Origin: Sycobia sp. Sy_11
Taxonomy: Eukaryota; Arthropoda; Insecta; Hymenoptera; Epichrysomallidae
Length of the DNA stretch: 64,000 bases
NCBI GenBank assembly: GCA_018907035.1
Contig: JACCIC010000022.1
Coordinates: forward strand, 180,001-244,000
Reading direction: 5' to 3'
The translations under genes and the position numbers were made by a program. Shown here in pieces: positions 52,183 to 64,000 of this stretch (its first letter is position 1; each line of letters opens with the position of its first letter). The notes under the pieces are model-generated. The model had not been told where the DNA came from. It saw only the letters and a program-made list of their open reading frames with translations, and searched no databases.

Positions 52183-54775
52183 GGGCTCCCGCAATTTTGC
52201 CGGCATGGTATAGTACGGCCGTCAGCCGTCCCTCTCTGCCCCAAGCACGCGTTGCGGTCAGGTTGGCAGCCTCATGCGGGGTTGCCTGTGCCAGTTTCTA
52301 AAGCGCGTCATAGAGATTTTCATCCATAATAAGGTTAAACGCAATATTCCTGCACCTATTTTATATATATATATATAATCTTACGCCCTAGAAAAGCCGG
52401 ATTGTTACAATCAATTTGCTAATCCTCTCCTCGCCTTCTCGTTCCCTCTTCTCTCGCGCAATTCCATCGTATTCCGGAGACTCGGCCCCATAATCCTGTT
52501 CGCTAGCTTTCGACGCTATTGCAAAATTAAAGTATAATATTATTATTCCATAGTACAAGTGGTGTTTGGTTGTATATTATAGTTGCAAAGGGCTAAATAT
52601 AAATAATAAGCAAACCCCGCGACTGCTGACGGTATAGTTTTTCATCGTTAATAATCGAGAAGGATATATTTATTATTATCGATAAAAATTCTAATGATGA
52701 ACTCTTTATATAGAAAGCAAATAATTATTTTACATTATTCATTCAAAAATTATAATTGGACGACGTTATCAATTAATAAACGCGGAAATATCAATAAACT
52801 TTTAATTGAAAGCATCAGTGTGAACATGTAGCATCGAATAAATACTTAATTTGCAAACTCCTGAAAGCAAATGTAATATATTATAGACAACTTTGCAATT
52901 CCGTAATAAAACTTTTTTAATAATATTCATTTTCATTTTTTAATAAAAATAAATTTGTTCTCGTTATTGTTTAAAACTGAATATAACAATTTAAGCATAA
53001 CATTTAATATTTGATAATTAATATATACTGAATTTTAAAAGTTTCATTACTATATATTGTGAATCGCATTTATAAATATCTTATATTACGAAACTTTTGT
53101 TTCCGTCGGCACAAGACTTTGTCTTCATGTGTCGAATTAACTCCCGACAGGTATCCTCGTCAAGAGTAAAGTAGGTCAAAATGTATAAAGTATAAAGCGT
53201 ATTAAATTTTTTTTGTTGCTATTTATTATTGTTGTTGTTGTTATTGTTAGTATTATTATATTGATCATTATTATTCATATTATTGATAGCTTTTTAATGC
53301 GTTTTGAAAATTAGATATTATGCTATTTTTAATGTAACATTCATAAATGTTTTACTCACGACGAATAATATATTTCAAGTGTAAGCTTGGGTCATTGACA
53401 AATTTTTATAATGTTTTTTCTCAAGACTGTACAGATATTTATGAAACTTTGCTTGGAATTTTTCTATTTCAAGTCATATGATTTAGTTGAAAAAGATAGA
53501 TCGATTAATAAATTTCAAACGATACCCTTTAATACAATATTATGCTCTTACTTTACATACAGGATGTAATTAAACTTTCATTCGATTCAAAACGCGTATG
53601 ATTATAAATTATTAACACGCGTATAAATTAAGAATGCCTGCTCGGGTATTCGTAGGGCCGGATGAAAAAAAAATCCTGCAAGTATTTTGAAGCGCCGGCG
53701 AAACGTCTATAATGTGCAAGGAAGGGTCGAAGTGGATGAGAAGCGGGCCGTGGCAATGATTCCCTCGCCGCGGATAGGCGATTTTAAATCAGCCTAGATT
53801 CGAATAATCTTGAGGCGAGGAATATCACGAATCCTTTGACGTCTAATAAGACGGTTTTGGTTTGGAAATATATACTATATATATCTATAAATATATAAAT
53901 AAATACTACTGCGCTAACCAAGTGGGACCAGAAGAGAATGCTCGTCAATTTTGATTTGCAACAATCGATTAATAGATTTTATTATTATATTTATGGATTA
54001 ATCTTGAAATTTTGTAAAAAATTATTGCGCCTGCTATTAATCCCTCTTATGCTTACACTTCTCGTTCTATGCTTCATTCGTACATATTAATTTCCCCATA
54101 GTCCTCTTCTACACGATCATTTTATCTTAATTATGTCTAACTGATATTAATTTCTTTTTGCCCCGCTACTTTTCTAGCGGTGTACGTATAGGTAATTTGA
54201 TTTAATAATTTTACGTCGATACAACGAGTGGTTTGCCCATTTATCTCGCCATTGTTTATATCTTGCATTGTTTATATCTTAATGAAGCAAGACTTCCTTT
54301 GTCGATTTCGTTTAACGGATTATGCATTAATGATTTACCGACTAATAGCATCGTCATAAACAAGGAAAGAGCACCCGTCGCGAATACGGAAGTTGCGAGT
54401 ACGATCGCCGGCCGAGTAATTCTAAATTTCTTTTTTCTCCTTCAATTTCTCCTCGTTCTATCAATTATCCAACGTAATCCGCGTCACAATGCATTTCGAG
54501 ATCGGAAGGCTTTTCCGTATAGGTCAAGTTCCAGATATGTATACAGCGAATGAGAATACGATCTTGTTATCAGCGAACACAGCTTAATGACACACCTACA
54601 TAGCAAATCTAGGACCGTGCTCTCAATCCTAGATTTCGAAAAGCAACGCCGTACATTATTTTACGCGAACGTGGGCGTTTGCGAGCCTCGCGATGCGCCG
54701 AGCCATATAATACGCTCCAAAGAGAAACGCTTTATTCTTCTTTCCACATTATTCCACCGGGCAACTTCATATTCC
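52180..54775. other. AT-rich non-coding DNA
   Basis: Contains a 16-bp direct repeat, CATTGTTTATATCTT, in two adjoining copies at about 54250-54281, but no gene signal. Confidence 0.6.
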
Positions 54776-54923
54776 CATATATATATATATATATATATAT
54801 ATACACTCGAGGCTACATGCGTGCGTGTGTCTGTGTGTGTGTGTGTGTATGCACACCCCGCAGGCGTGGTAAAATTCAACGATCACTTTTTCGCTCTCGC
54901 GCCTCGCGTTCCACTTCGCGAAG

Positions 54924-54975
<52 letters not shown>

Positions 54976-54992
54976 GAAAGAGAGTGAGAGAG
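54776..54992. repeat. Cluster of (TA)n, (TG)n and (GA)n microsatellites
   Basis: TA 54776-54802, TG 54829-54849 and GA 54930-54992, the last with GTGAG interruptions at its end. Confidence 0.95.
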
Positions 54993-56426
54993 AACCAGTG
55001 GAGTAGAAGGAAATGTGCATAAAACTGAGCTAGCTGTGCGCCTGAAACCGAAAGCACGGTGCTGGTAACAGTCTTTCGACTTCCACCCTAACTTCCCTCT
55101 TTTCTCGCTTCCGATGGTTTGCCCGCGAGTCTTCGCATATGTATTCACATACACACAAACATAAATAAATAAAGTATCAACGAATAAAAGTATATGAGGT
55201 CAATCTCAAATTTAGCTGTTTATCGGGAGGCTGTCCATTTTTTTTTGCTTATTATCTCAAAAGCATTGCAACTTTAAAAATGCTGTAGAATTGCAACGGA
55301 AATCGCAGGAAGTACTATTTGTTTTTAGAGCAGAGAGAAGAAGTTCATATTTAGAGACGTATTATGATTAAGTTTGACAAAAAGAATTATTGAATTTTTT
55401 GGATAATTTCAAGCTTTACAGTTGAAATTTTGAACTGTTACAGTTGAAACAATTTTGAAATTCCGGCTTCAGTTTAATTAAAAAAAAAGAAAAAGATTTT
55501 AGCGACCGATTTTTAACCAACTGACCAGTGTCCTGAAACACTCCAGCTAAATTTCAAACTAATCGAGCGATGACACACTTTTATGACACACTTTTATTCA
55601 GTAGTGTGTGCGTATGCACATAGCACCTTGGAAAGTCGCACGCTGCCGCCACTGGCTGCGCGTAATCGTCCTGCGCGGAACGTAACACCTATTATTACGA
55701 AGTTCTCGGGTTTCCGCGCGTCGTCTGCGCGTCGAATTGCGAACGGGAGAATGAGGACGGCGGGGGGGGGGCGGCGAAGTTCGCAGGGTGGCTTTGTGAC
55801 TGCGCCTCTAACTCCCCCCCCCCTTCCCACCCGAAAACGAGCTGAGCACAGTGCAGCGAGAAACATAACGAGAGGTCCTTTGAGAAGGGAGAGGCAGTCC
55901 GCTGCTTGCCGAGTCGTGTCCGCGTATATATAATTTAATATTTCCGCTCTCTGGGTTTCTACCTCCCCCCCCCCTTCTCTCTCTCTCGCTTCGCCTCATT
56001 TTTCCGAGGTCGTGCCACGGCTTAGTTGGCTTTTCATGCTGAAACTTCCGAAAGAGGCGGGGGAGACGGCAGAGCGCCGACGACCGCGCAAGGGGTGGGC
56101 TCGCGCTTACGCGTATATATCTATGGTTTTGGCAATGCGCGCGGGCGACAACGAGGTAAGGGCTCGCGATGTTTAATTGCGATACTCTTGCCGCGCTGTC
56201 ATTAAGAGAGTCTGGGTGCTTAATTGGCGGATAATGGCTTTCTTTGTCGCCGCCCGTCCTGTCCGCGGCGTTTTCGCGTGCCTTGGCCGCGCGACGCTCG
56301 TGCGCCCCTTAAATTGAGCTACGCTACGTGTTCTATAGTAAATAACAATGAGGAGTCGTCTCTTAAACCCGGATTTATTAAAGTTATTATACGTTCCAGT
56401 GCCCGCGGAATTAGCCGTTCATTGTC

Positions 56427-56488
<62 letters not shown>

Positions 56489-57627
56489 AAAATCCCCGAA
56501 AACTGTAAATTATTACAGGATTGGGCTGTGATTCGGCATTCGCGACTTTATTTTCGTGTAAAATTTTCAATAAAATATAAAATAAATTCGTAATACAGGC
56601 CCAATTAAAATGAATACAGACGCGAACGCGCGTTTTCGTTACATTATATATTCTCACAAGATGAAATCTAGCTGGAGTAGTTTCAAGCGATCGACACTTG
56701 TTGCAGATATTGTTGATGCTGCAGATTTAATTTGTAATTGACATATTACTCCGACTGCAGATCCTACCGGTGCGAATATAAGATACTTATATACAACTAC
56801 ATTTTAAAGTATCGTTCGGGAAGGATGGCAAAATTCGCAATTGGGCTAGGGTCGAATACGAAAACATTGCTCTCTTGCTATTTTTATACGGCTAATCTGT
56901 ATAGAAACGTACTTCGAACTCAAATCTGACGTAAAGTCTTATGTGTTATCGTATAACAATGCCAATTTCGTCGCTGATATGAAACTTGATTCATTCATCG
57001 CGTGAGACAGTTTACGCCCGAGCACATAACGAAGCAGCTAAATCGCACGATGTAAAAGATCAACTTGCGCACTACCAGTGCTGTACAATATTTTACATTG
57101 GGCTAGGCAAAAGAAGGCAGATTAAAATTCTGATTCAGTGGTTGGAGCGATGTGAACGTCTAAAAAATAAACCCCTATGAATACTTCTATGTATGCACGT
57201 ATTATAAGTGACTGAAAATTAATTCCACTTCTTTCACGAGTTAATAGAACTGCTTTCGCTCTCCTTCAGTGGAATAATGTAGATTCAGAAATTGTAATCG
57301 CATAAATAAACACAATAAATAAATGATCACTTTTGCGTATGGTAAAGAAACTTTTTAAATAAATTCTTTTTTAGTAATAGCACATTTATTTAATTTTATG
57401 TTGAGACATTTAATTACAGATTTGATTAGTTATTAAATTAAATAAATACATTATCAATAAGAAAAATGTAAACATTAAATAGAGCATATTAGCCGAGATA
57501 TTTCTCCTTATTATTAGAATTATTCAATAATAATTACAATTTCTTACTTTTATTTTTTTACTAAAAATATGTTTTGTGAATCTTATTCGATTCGTATAAT
57601 GCCAATAATAATAATTAGTGATTTTAC

Positions 57628-57629
<2 letters not shown>
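54993..57629. other. Non-coding DNA with a GC-rich island at 55610-56340
   Basis: A 13-bp unit (TGACACACTTTTA) is tandemly duplicated at 55571-55596. The island has G and C homopolymers (about 55761-55769 and 55813-55823) and no credible gene. Confidence 0.55.
56430..56484. repeat. (TA)27 microsatellite
   Basis: Perfect TA run at the edge of a GC-rich island. Confidence 0.97.
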
Positions 57630-57681
<52 letters not shown>

Positions 57682-57735
57682 ATATATATATACATATGTA
57701 TATATAGATAGATAGATAGATAGATAAATAGATAT
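57630..57735. repeat. Compound (TA)n(GATA)n microsatellite
   Basis: TA run with C and ACATATG interruptions, passing into GATA tetranucleotides from about 57706. Confidence 0.96.
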
Positions 57736-58248
57736 ATAAATAGTTTTTTTATAGATAATAGACTGGAGAAGTCAGGGCACCAATGTCAGTTGTTTCTTGG
57801 GATGAAGATGATAATCATATGTAGTTCAAACAGGTCCATTATAATATCAGATATTTGCAATCTGTATTGCTGCAGAATTATATATACGTAAAAAATTTTA
57901 TATACATATGCAAAAGAAAAGATAAAACAAAATAGTAGGTTTTCTACATTGATACTCATAGCGAAAATTTTCTTAAAACATAAAAATTTTTAAACACACA
58001 AAATTAATCAGATGATTAAATATATCTGTAAAATGTTCTTCTAATGGAGCAGTTCTAGGACAGAGTAGTAGATAAATGAATAGTTCTCCGGTTATAGAAT
58101 TACTTTTAGGACAGAAAAATAAGAGCTGTATAGTCTCGACAGCAATATCTAGAGTTTCATTTATAATTTGAACACGGATTAAGGCTGGATTTGGAAAGGT
58201 AAATTTATTATCTCGTTTCATATCTCTTTATCAACCATATACTGCATT

Positions 58249-58360
<112 letters not shown>

Positions 58361-60360
58361 ATCTTCGAGTCCAAAACTGTGACATCCAACATTAATCGTG
58401 TCATTTATAAATTTCCACCTTTACACGAGATATACCCTTAAGCTTTTCTTGAAAATTCGCCTTTTATGCGGGACGCGGCAGTACTGATTCGAGATCGCGC
58501 CACGCCACATATACCCACATATACCTCGTAACATCCGATACGAGCGCGACCAAAATTTTGCCCTCTCTTTTTACGTGTCCGCCGCGTTGCCGGGCAAACG
58601 CCCTTAGACTGGGACTCACCCCCTCCCCTCCCCCCGCACGCCCGCAGAACCGTACGATATATGTAGCGCGGACATGCCCCGAGCGCCAGTTCTCTACTTA
58701 ACACAGGATTCGACGATCCTTTCCAATTAACGCGGTGATTCATTTATTGGCGCCCGAGCGCTGCTCTCCCGCTTAATTGAACGCGAATTCTACGCGACTT
58801 TCCCGTTCGTGCATCCTTTTCTTTTGCGGTTTTCGCGCTTGCGCGCGCTCGCGACCGCACGATGGGACAGAACGACGACAATGATGCGGGCGTCGAGGAA
58901 AAAAAATTGAATTTTCCAAATAAAACGCTAGACGCGAATTGTTCGTAGAATTAAGAAAAGTAAAACAACGAATATTATAAAAAAAAAATTTTTTTAACCG
59001 TATGAGTTATTCGACTTTTACAGCGGGAAACCTCGTAATTGTCGATTGATGAAATTAATTAGTTTGCAAGTTGTTCAAAGTTAACCTTTTTCATCTTCTT
59101 TACGAACATTTTTATCTATGTTGAAAAATCTCGTGTTTGCTCAATAAAAAATATTTAATGTATTAATAATTTTTATTAGAAATGAAAAATGTATTATTTA
59201 AAAATTTATCTAAGAAAAAAGGTCTCAAAGAGTCTGCTTTCTGATTTAAAAAAAAAACAGTAGAACGTCATGCCATGAATTACAGCTGATCATTGGTGCT
59301 CATAAATAAAATAATTAATATTATATGCAATAATTATATGAACAAATGGTGCTTCATAGCCCATAGCACTATGTATTTCTTTTGAAAAGCGATATTTCAG
59401 TGATAATTATAATGAACGCCATTGTTTTCCAGTGGCACGCTGCAAATTTCTATATTATTACTACAAAAAAGTCGATCTTCAAATGTTATTATCAAATAAA
59501 TTGTTTATAAGGCCATGAATACAAAATTATATTATCTAGAGTGTTATTATCGAATTTACAATAAAATCTAAAATTTAAAAGAATGAAACGCGTGCTTTTT
59601 CATTTATATTTATAATTAAAAACATACAAAATGTAGCTGAGGTCAGGAAATACAAAAACATGGCAGATGTTACTTTATATAAACAATATCAGAAAATACT
59701 TTTCATTATTACAAAGTTGCATTTATCATAAAATTTTAGCTACAAAATTGTTTATAATATATACTATATAAATTTATTACTATATATAATATATACATTT
59801 GACTGTTCTAATCGGTAAGTGCGATACTTCATTTTTCATTACAAATTTGTTTTTTGTCTTAATTTGGGACTATTTTCTGTAAATATATAGAGAATTCTCA
59901 ATTTATATTTATTCTTAATCAAGTATTGATATAAAGAAACCGCAAGGAAATGGAAATGTAATTATAAAATGTATTGACGACGAATAAGGATGCATGGGTG
60001 GATCGAATGGGCTGGATGGGTTGATTACTTCATTGATCCGTACATTAACGAGTGCCGTGCTCGTGTTAACGCATTATTGGGGACGAAAAACAGGCAAGAA
60101 ACGCTGAAATTTCAATACACTTTTAGCTGTACATTATGGTGCGAATGAAATTAGGAAATGAACGATATTAAGTTTTCCAATAGATATATTCCTTACATTT
60201 ATAGTTATTGAAAATGCGGAACATTAGGAAAACGCAGTATCAGTGTAATAATCCACTCGAATACACGATCGTTTTCCTTAATCGCTAATGATTTGTTATT
60301 TACGAATTGACAAAGAACACAATATATAAATAATTGCGTTTCGGCGAATATCGTTTTCGG
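58361..60360. other. GC-rich patch then AT-rich DNA
   Basis: About 58440-58870 is GC/CpG-rich; 58900-60360 is very AT-rich. No gene recognised. Confidence 0.6.
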
Positions 60361-61150
60361 GCATTAAAATTATCACGCCCCGCCTGCCCCATCGCCTAGC
60401 CGCCGAGCCCGTAATTCATTCGGATGTATATATATATATAGTTCTCGGTCCAAGAGACAATCGTGTACCGTTCGACCGAAGCCAACGGATTGCGCATTTC
60501 GGCGCGCATTGTAGGCGTGCTCGAGGGGTATTTCATAATGCGGCAGCATTGGGTCAATCTTGGACAATGCAGACGGCTAAAGGCGGCAAAACGTAACTAA
60601 AAGTCGCTCGGTTCTTATAGAAACGTAACGCGAACCCGGCGCACCGCATCTATTTAGGGAACAATTCTGAAATTAGCAGGAAGTATCTGAATCCGGAGGA
60701 ATTAACGGTTAATCGATTGTCTCGGCGCCGCGCATAATTATCGATGCAGCTTTTAGCGGCGAGCAACTGGTGACGTTAATGTCAACGTACGCCGCGCTTT
60801 AAGCTAAATAAAAGTCCATCGGACGATAAGTCGTCGTCCAGCGGTTGGCCGAAAATTGCCGATTATTTCGGTTGACCATCGGCATCTATTAAAGCGAATT
60901 ATTTGTACATTCCGTAGAGGTCTCATTATTTGACGCCCATAGAATACTAGAACCTCCCTTCACACGCGCCCGAGTCACGCGTCCAAATCCGTGTTTCGTC
61001 CTGGATCGATGCGAGCCGCGCTCTCGTCGATCTCCACAGTTGTATCACAATTGCTCCGTGCCCATTTCGGACAACAATTACTTCAATTATCGCCGAAGGG
61101 CGAGGTGCTCCGTGCAGTAATGGCTGCAGCCGATCCGAGTCGTGAATGCA
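60361..61150. promoter_or_regulatory. Candidate cis-regulatory (enhancer-like) segment
   Basis: Unusually complex, GC-balanced sequence without simple repeats apart from one short TA run. It has many homeodomain-type TAAT cores and related words: TTAACGGTTAATCGATTG at about 60701-60720, CATAATTATCGATGCA at about 60732-60747, and several ATTA and CGATTA words. No ORF covers it. In insects, complex repeat-free intronic blocks of this kind are often conserved enhancers. The call is inference from composition only. Confidence 0.3.
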
Positions 61151-61809
61151 TCGCGTAATTAACGTAATATTGCGTAAGCAAATTCGAATGGGAGCTACGA
61201 ATAATCTACAGCTTTTAATTTATTCAAATTCAATAAACGATGAGAAATATTTAAGAGTTAATACGCATTCGAAGAAAATAGGCGAGATCATTAACGTAGT
61301 TTGGCAAAAAAAAATTCGCGCGACACTTTCTTCGTACAATTATCGTGGAAGATCTTTCAATATTTGCAATTTGATTAAGTAATTATGCAAATTTCGGGTA
61401 ATTTAAGGCGAGTTACAAACAAACTTCTTATCAGTCGAATACGAAAATATAGATCCCGCAATTGTCTTAGCAAATCATTTATTAATCGACTTACACTTAC
61501 AATTTAATGTAAAACTTAAATCACGTGAACAGTGCATCATTGTCTCGTACGTGTAACAAGTTCGGCCTGCAACAGTAAAAATCTATCCAACTAGCTTCAA
61601 AATGATTGGTCGAAAAAGAAGAAGAAGAGAAAGAGAAAAAAAGAAGCAGAAAAAAGAGAAATAGAAATAGAAGAAGGTGGGCGCAAGTAGAGCCGCAGAA
61701 AGAATGACATAAGAGAAAAGGAATTGTCCCCGAGACTTCTGGAGGCTTTCTCCAGTTTCTCCGATACACCCTTAGCGTCGTGGAAAAGTAGAGCGGCAGC
61801 GGTAGCATC

Positions 61810-61810
<1 letters not shown>

Positions 61811-61863
<53 letters not shown>
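61811..61863. repeat. (TA)26 microsatellite
   Basis: Perfect TA run. A second TA run occurs at 62068-62104. Confidence 0.97.
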
Positions 61864-61866
<3 letters not shown>

Positions 61867-62065
61867 TACGGTGGCAACGCCTAGACTGATGTACTGAATG
61901 CGAGGAACAAAAGGTGCAACGGCCGCGGATGGTATATATGTGCGCACAGAGACGACAGGGATAGATAGGGAAGGAGAGCGAAAGAGAGATGGAAGAAGGA
62001 AGAAACGGCAGCGCCAAGGAAATATCGAAGGCGAAATGCAAGTATAAGGCTGGGGCTGTCGCGCG

Positions 62066-62103
<38 letters not shown>

Positions 62104-62242
62104 TGACTTGGTATACCTATATATACGTGTACAACCGCGGAGCTTTAAGCGCGGGTGGTACAAATGCCCCGCGGGAAAAATCGCCGCTTTTGGGAACGCG
62201 CGCACATACAGTGCGGCAGAACAAAATACGTACAGACGCACG

Positions 62243-62246
<4 letters not shown>

Positions 62247-62308
<62 letters not shown>

Positions 62309-62326
62309 ACACACACACACACACAC

Positions 62327-62402
<76 letters not shown>

Positions 62403-62430
62403 GAGGGAGAGAGAGAGAGAGACAGACAGA
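62247..62430. repeat. Compound (CA)n(GA)n microsatellite, about 180 bp
   Basis: CA run 62247-62327 with one CCAC break, TATA, then GA 62331-62430 with GGGAG breaks. This is the longest simple-repeat block in the window and the source of its longest false ORFs. Confidence 0.97.
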
Positions 62431-63279
62431 GTTCAAAGGAGCGTGGCAATGTAGGAAAACAGAGCCGGGGAAGCGGATAGAACGGCGCGCCCATTTTGCA
62501 TTTTATTGCCGTCCGTGGATTTCGCCGGGGGCATTAGCATAAAAATATATCGGGCGCGGGTCCATCCCCCCTCCCCTTCCAGCCGCAACCGCCTTCGGAA
62601 AGTTTTATCGCGCCCGCGCCACCGCGAGAGACGCTGCTCGAAGCGCGCACGAGCGAGGCCGATGCGCGCGCGCTCGCCGCCACACAGGCGGAAGGCTCGT
62701 CATCGTTACGGCCGCGCGGCGGTCGTCGAGCGGATGCTTCGGCCCAGAATAAACCATCGTTGTGTAGCTTCATGATGACCCTCAACCCCACGCCCTCCCC
62801 CGTACTGCCCAAAAGATCAGGTCCAATATGCTACCACCTGTAATGAATTGTTGAATTTTTACTTGAGCTATCGGAATCTTACAGTAGTATAGAAGTATTT
62901 GAGATTATACTTATAAGAAACGAATACATTTATCCATTCCATATTATCCATTTCGAAATTCCAATGACAAATTTTTGCTCTGTGAGCTTGAAGACCTCTG
63001 CCTGTAGTGGCCATTTGCAATTCGTAATTTGGAATTTTCAAATCCTGATTCACAAAATCAACGAGTACAAATTATTAATCTTGAAAAATGCCCGACTGTT
63101 TACATCTATTCCCTAAATGTTCGACGAACAATTTCTAAGTACAGATGCCTTCTTTAATTTTTGCTCCACGTTTACCTGCTGCGGCCTAAATAATCTTTAA
63201 TTTACCTCTTTAAATTACGGTACTCTTGTCTCGCATTATTATGTAATTTAACTTGTATTTTACTTTTTAGCAGTAATTA
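62431..63279. other. GC-rich patch then AT-rich DNA
   Basis: About 62480-62810 is GC/CpG-rich and lies directly beside the long CA-GA repeat. The rest is AT-rich, including a minus-strand frame at 62868-63053 that I do not accept as a gene. Confidence 0.55.
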
Positions 63280-63402
63280 CCATTTCAGATTCTGCGGAGG
63301 TGATTAAAAACAAGGGCGGTCCGACAGTCATTATTTTAGTATAATATATTATAGTATGAAGATTGTAAGACCGATAAAAATATTTATTAATTTATTTCAA
63401 AA
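63280..63402. repeat. Diverged dispersed repeat, copy 2
   Basis: Contains ATTCTGCGGAGGTGATTAAA, then ACAGTCATTATTTTAGTATA, TATAGTATGAAG and AAATATTTATTAATTTA, collinear with 23612-23730. A small insertion (GGTCCG) separates the first two blocks. Both copies lie in the same orientation. Confidence 0.5.
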
Positions 63403-64000
63403 CAATCGACGTACGTACAATTCATAACTCGCAGTATAATTACGATTGCATTGCCATTCGCATGGTGTAGCCAAATTGAGGTCAACTATAAGCCGTGACG
63501 TTGTTTACGTTCAAAGCGCAATTCCCAAAATTCCCCAAATCTCTGATATGCCTTATAGCTTGGTCCTTTTCACGATCTTACGCGTCTCCTGTATATGTTA
63601 TTTGAGCCATGCAAGAGCAGCTTTGACGGGGCGCCCGCGGAGGAATTTTCAAATTTCCCCGACGAATTTTAAACGTTAAGCCGCTCGTCCCGCAGGAACT
63701 GTCAATTAATTCGTCTTAGCCTCCCCGGGACGGAATGCCTGCAAAAAGTAAAAGTCTACCAAAGATTAAAGCCTATGTATATATGTATACATGTATATAT
63801 ATACACGTAGCATTACACAGAATGCCAAACCACTTTGTTTGGTTCTATTCCGCAAGCCGCTTTGCGTGGATCGTTCGAAAGGAGCGCGAGTCTCTTTCAC
63901 GAAGGATTTACGTGATATTTAACGAGCGCGTCAAAGCAGCACCGTGGACTTGAAGCTTATGCGAAAACTGTTCCATTATGAGGTCACTCTTCGATTTTTT

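Noticed and set aside
56986..57180. 64-codon plus-strand frame with a Trp/Glu/Arg-rich end
   Set aside because: No ATG start, no recognised family and no transposon boundaries around it.
57973..58221. 82-codon minus-strand frame (begins MKRDNKFTFPNPALIRV)
   Set aside because: It looks more protein-like than most, but has stops just upstream, no usable splice sites and no family I recognise; this length is expected by chance in 64 kb.
61597..62436. 279-codon minus-strand frame
   Set aside because: It is translation of the (CA)n(GA)n and (TA)n microsatellites (runs of Ser-Leu, Cys-Val and Ile-Tyr); no domain is visible outside the repeats.
62868..63053. 61-codon minus-strand frame with possible AG and GTAAGA borders
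   Set aside because: The borders are weak, the residues match no known domain and the codon use is as AT-rich as the surroundings. Kept only as a low-probability exon.

Overview
The window looks like non-coding, mostly intronic DNA from an insect nuclear genome, probably a hymenopteran such as an ant or other aculeate. The reasons are an AT-rich background broken by CpG-rich islands, very dense (TA)n, (GA/CT)n and (CA/TG)n microsatellites, decayed transposons, and one spliced exon with canonical GT/AG borders. No bacterial, viral or organellar gene organisation is visible. The taxonomic call is inference: no diagnostic gene is complete enough to prove it.

The only protein-coding feature I can support is one 119-bp exon on the minus strand (38682-38800). 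It encodes about 39 residues that resemble the prodomain of the ADAM10/Kuzbanian family of membrane metalloproteases. It has a pyrimidine-rich acceptor ending CCGCAG and a GTAAGT donor. No other exon of this gene was recognised, so the rest of the window is probably the two flanking introns: at least about 25 kb on the 5' side (38801-64000) and at least about 38 kb on the 3' side (1-38681). Unrecognised short exons or nested non-coding genes cannot be excluded.

Mobile DNA is sparse and decayed. It consists of a 530-bp internally deleted Tc1/mariner-type element with inverted ends and TA duplications (44011-44540), an LTR-like segment (32986-33266) directly beside a 148-bp tandem duplication with inverted-repeat arms (32711-32980), a tRNA-like SINE head with A and B boxes (about 36001-36085), a decayed tandem array of about 110 bp units (36314-36610), a 50-bp tandem array (3405-3538), and two diverged copies of an unknown dispersed repeat 40 kb apart (23612-23730 and 63280-63402).

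Layout: 1-9500 is AT-rich with microsatellite clusters. 9500-17340 alternates GC/CpG-rich islands with AT-rich DNA. 17340-28680 is AT-rich, with a large CT/GA complex at 24.2-25.3 kb and a 60-bp Z-DNA-prone tract at 23.9 kb. 28680-36750 holds most transposon remnants. 36750-41470 surrounds the exon and a GC-rich island. 41470-64000 is AT-rich intron-like DNA with GC-rich islands near 47.7, 55.6-56.3, 58.5, 60.4-61.1 and 62.5 kb. Nearly all long open frames are translations of simple repeats or chance frames. I found no convincing novel multi-gene system.
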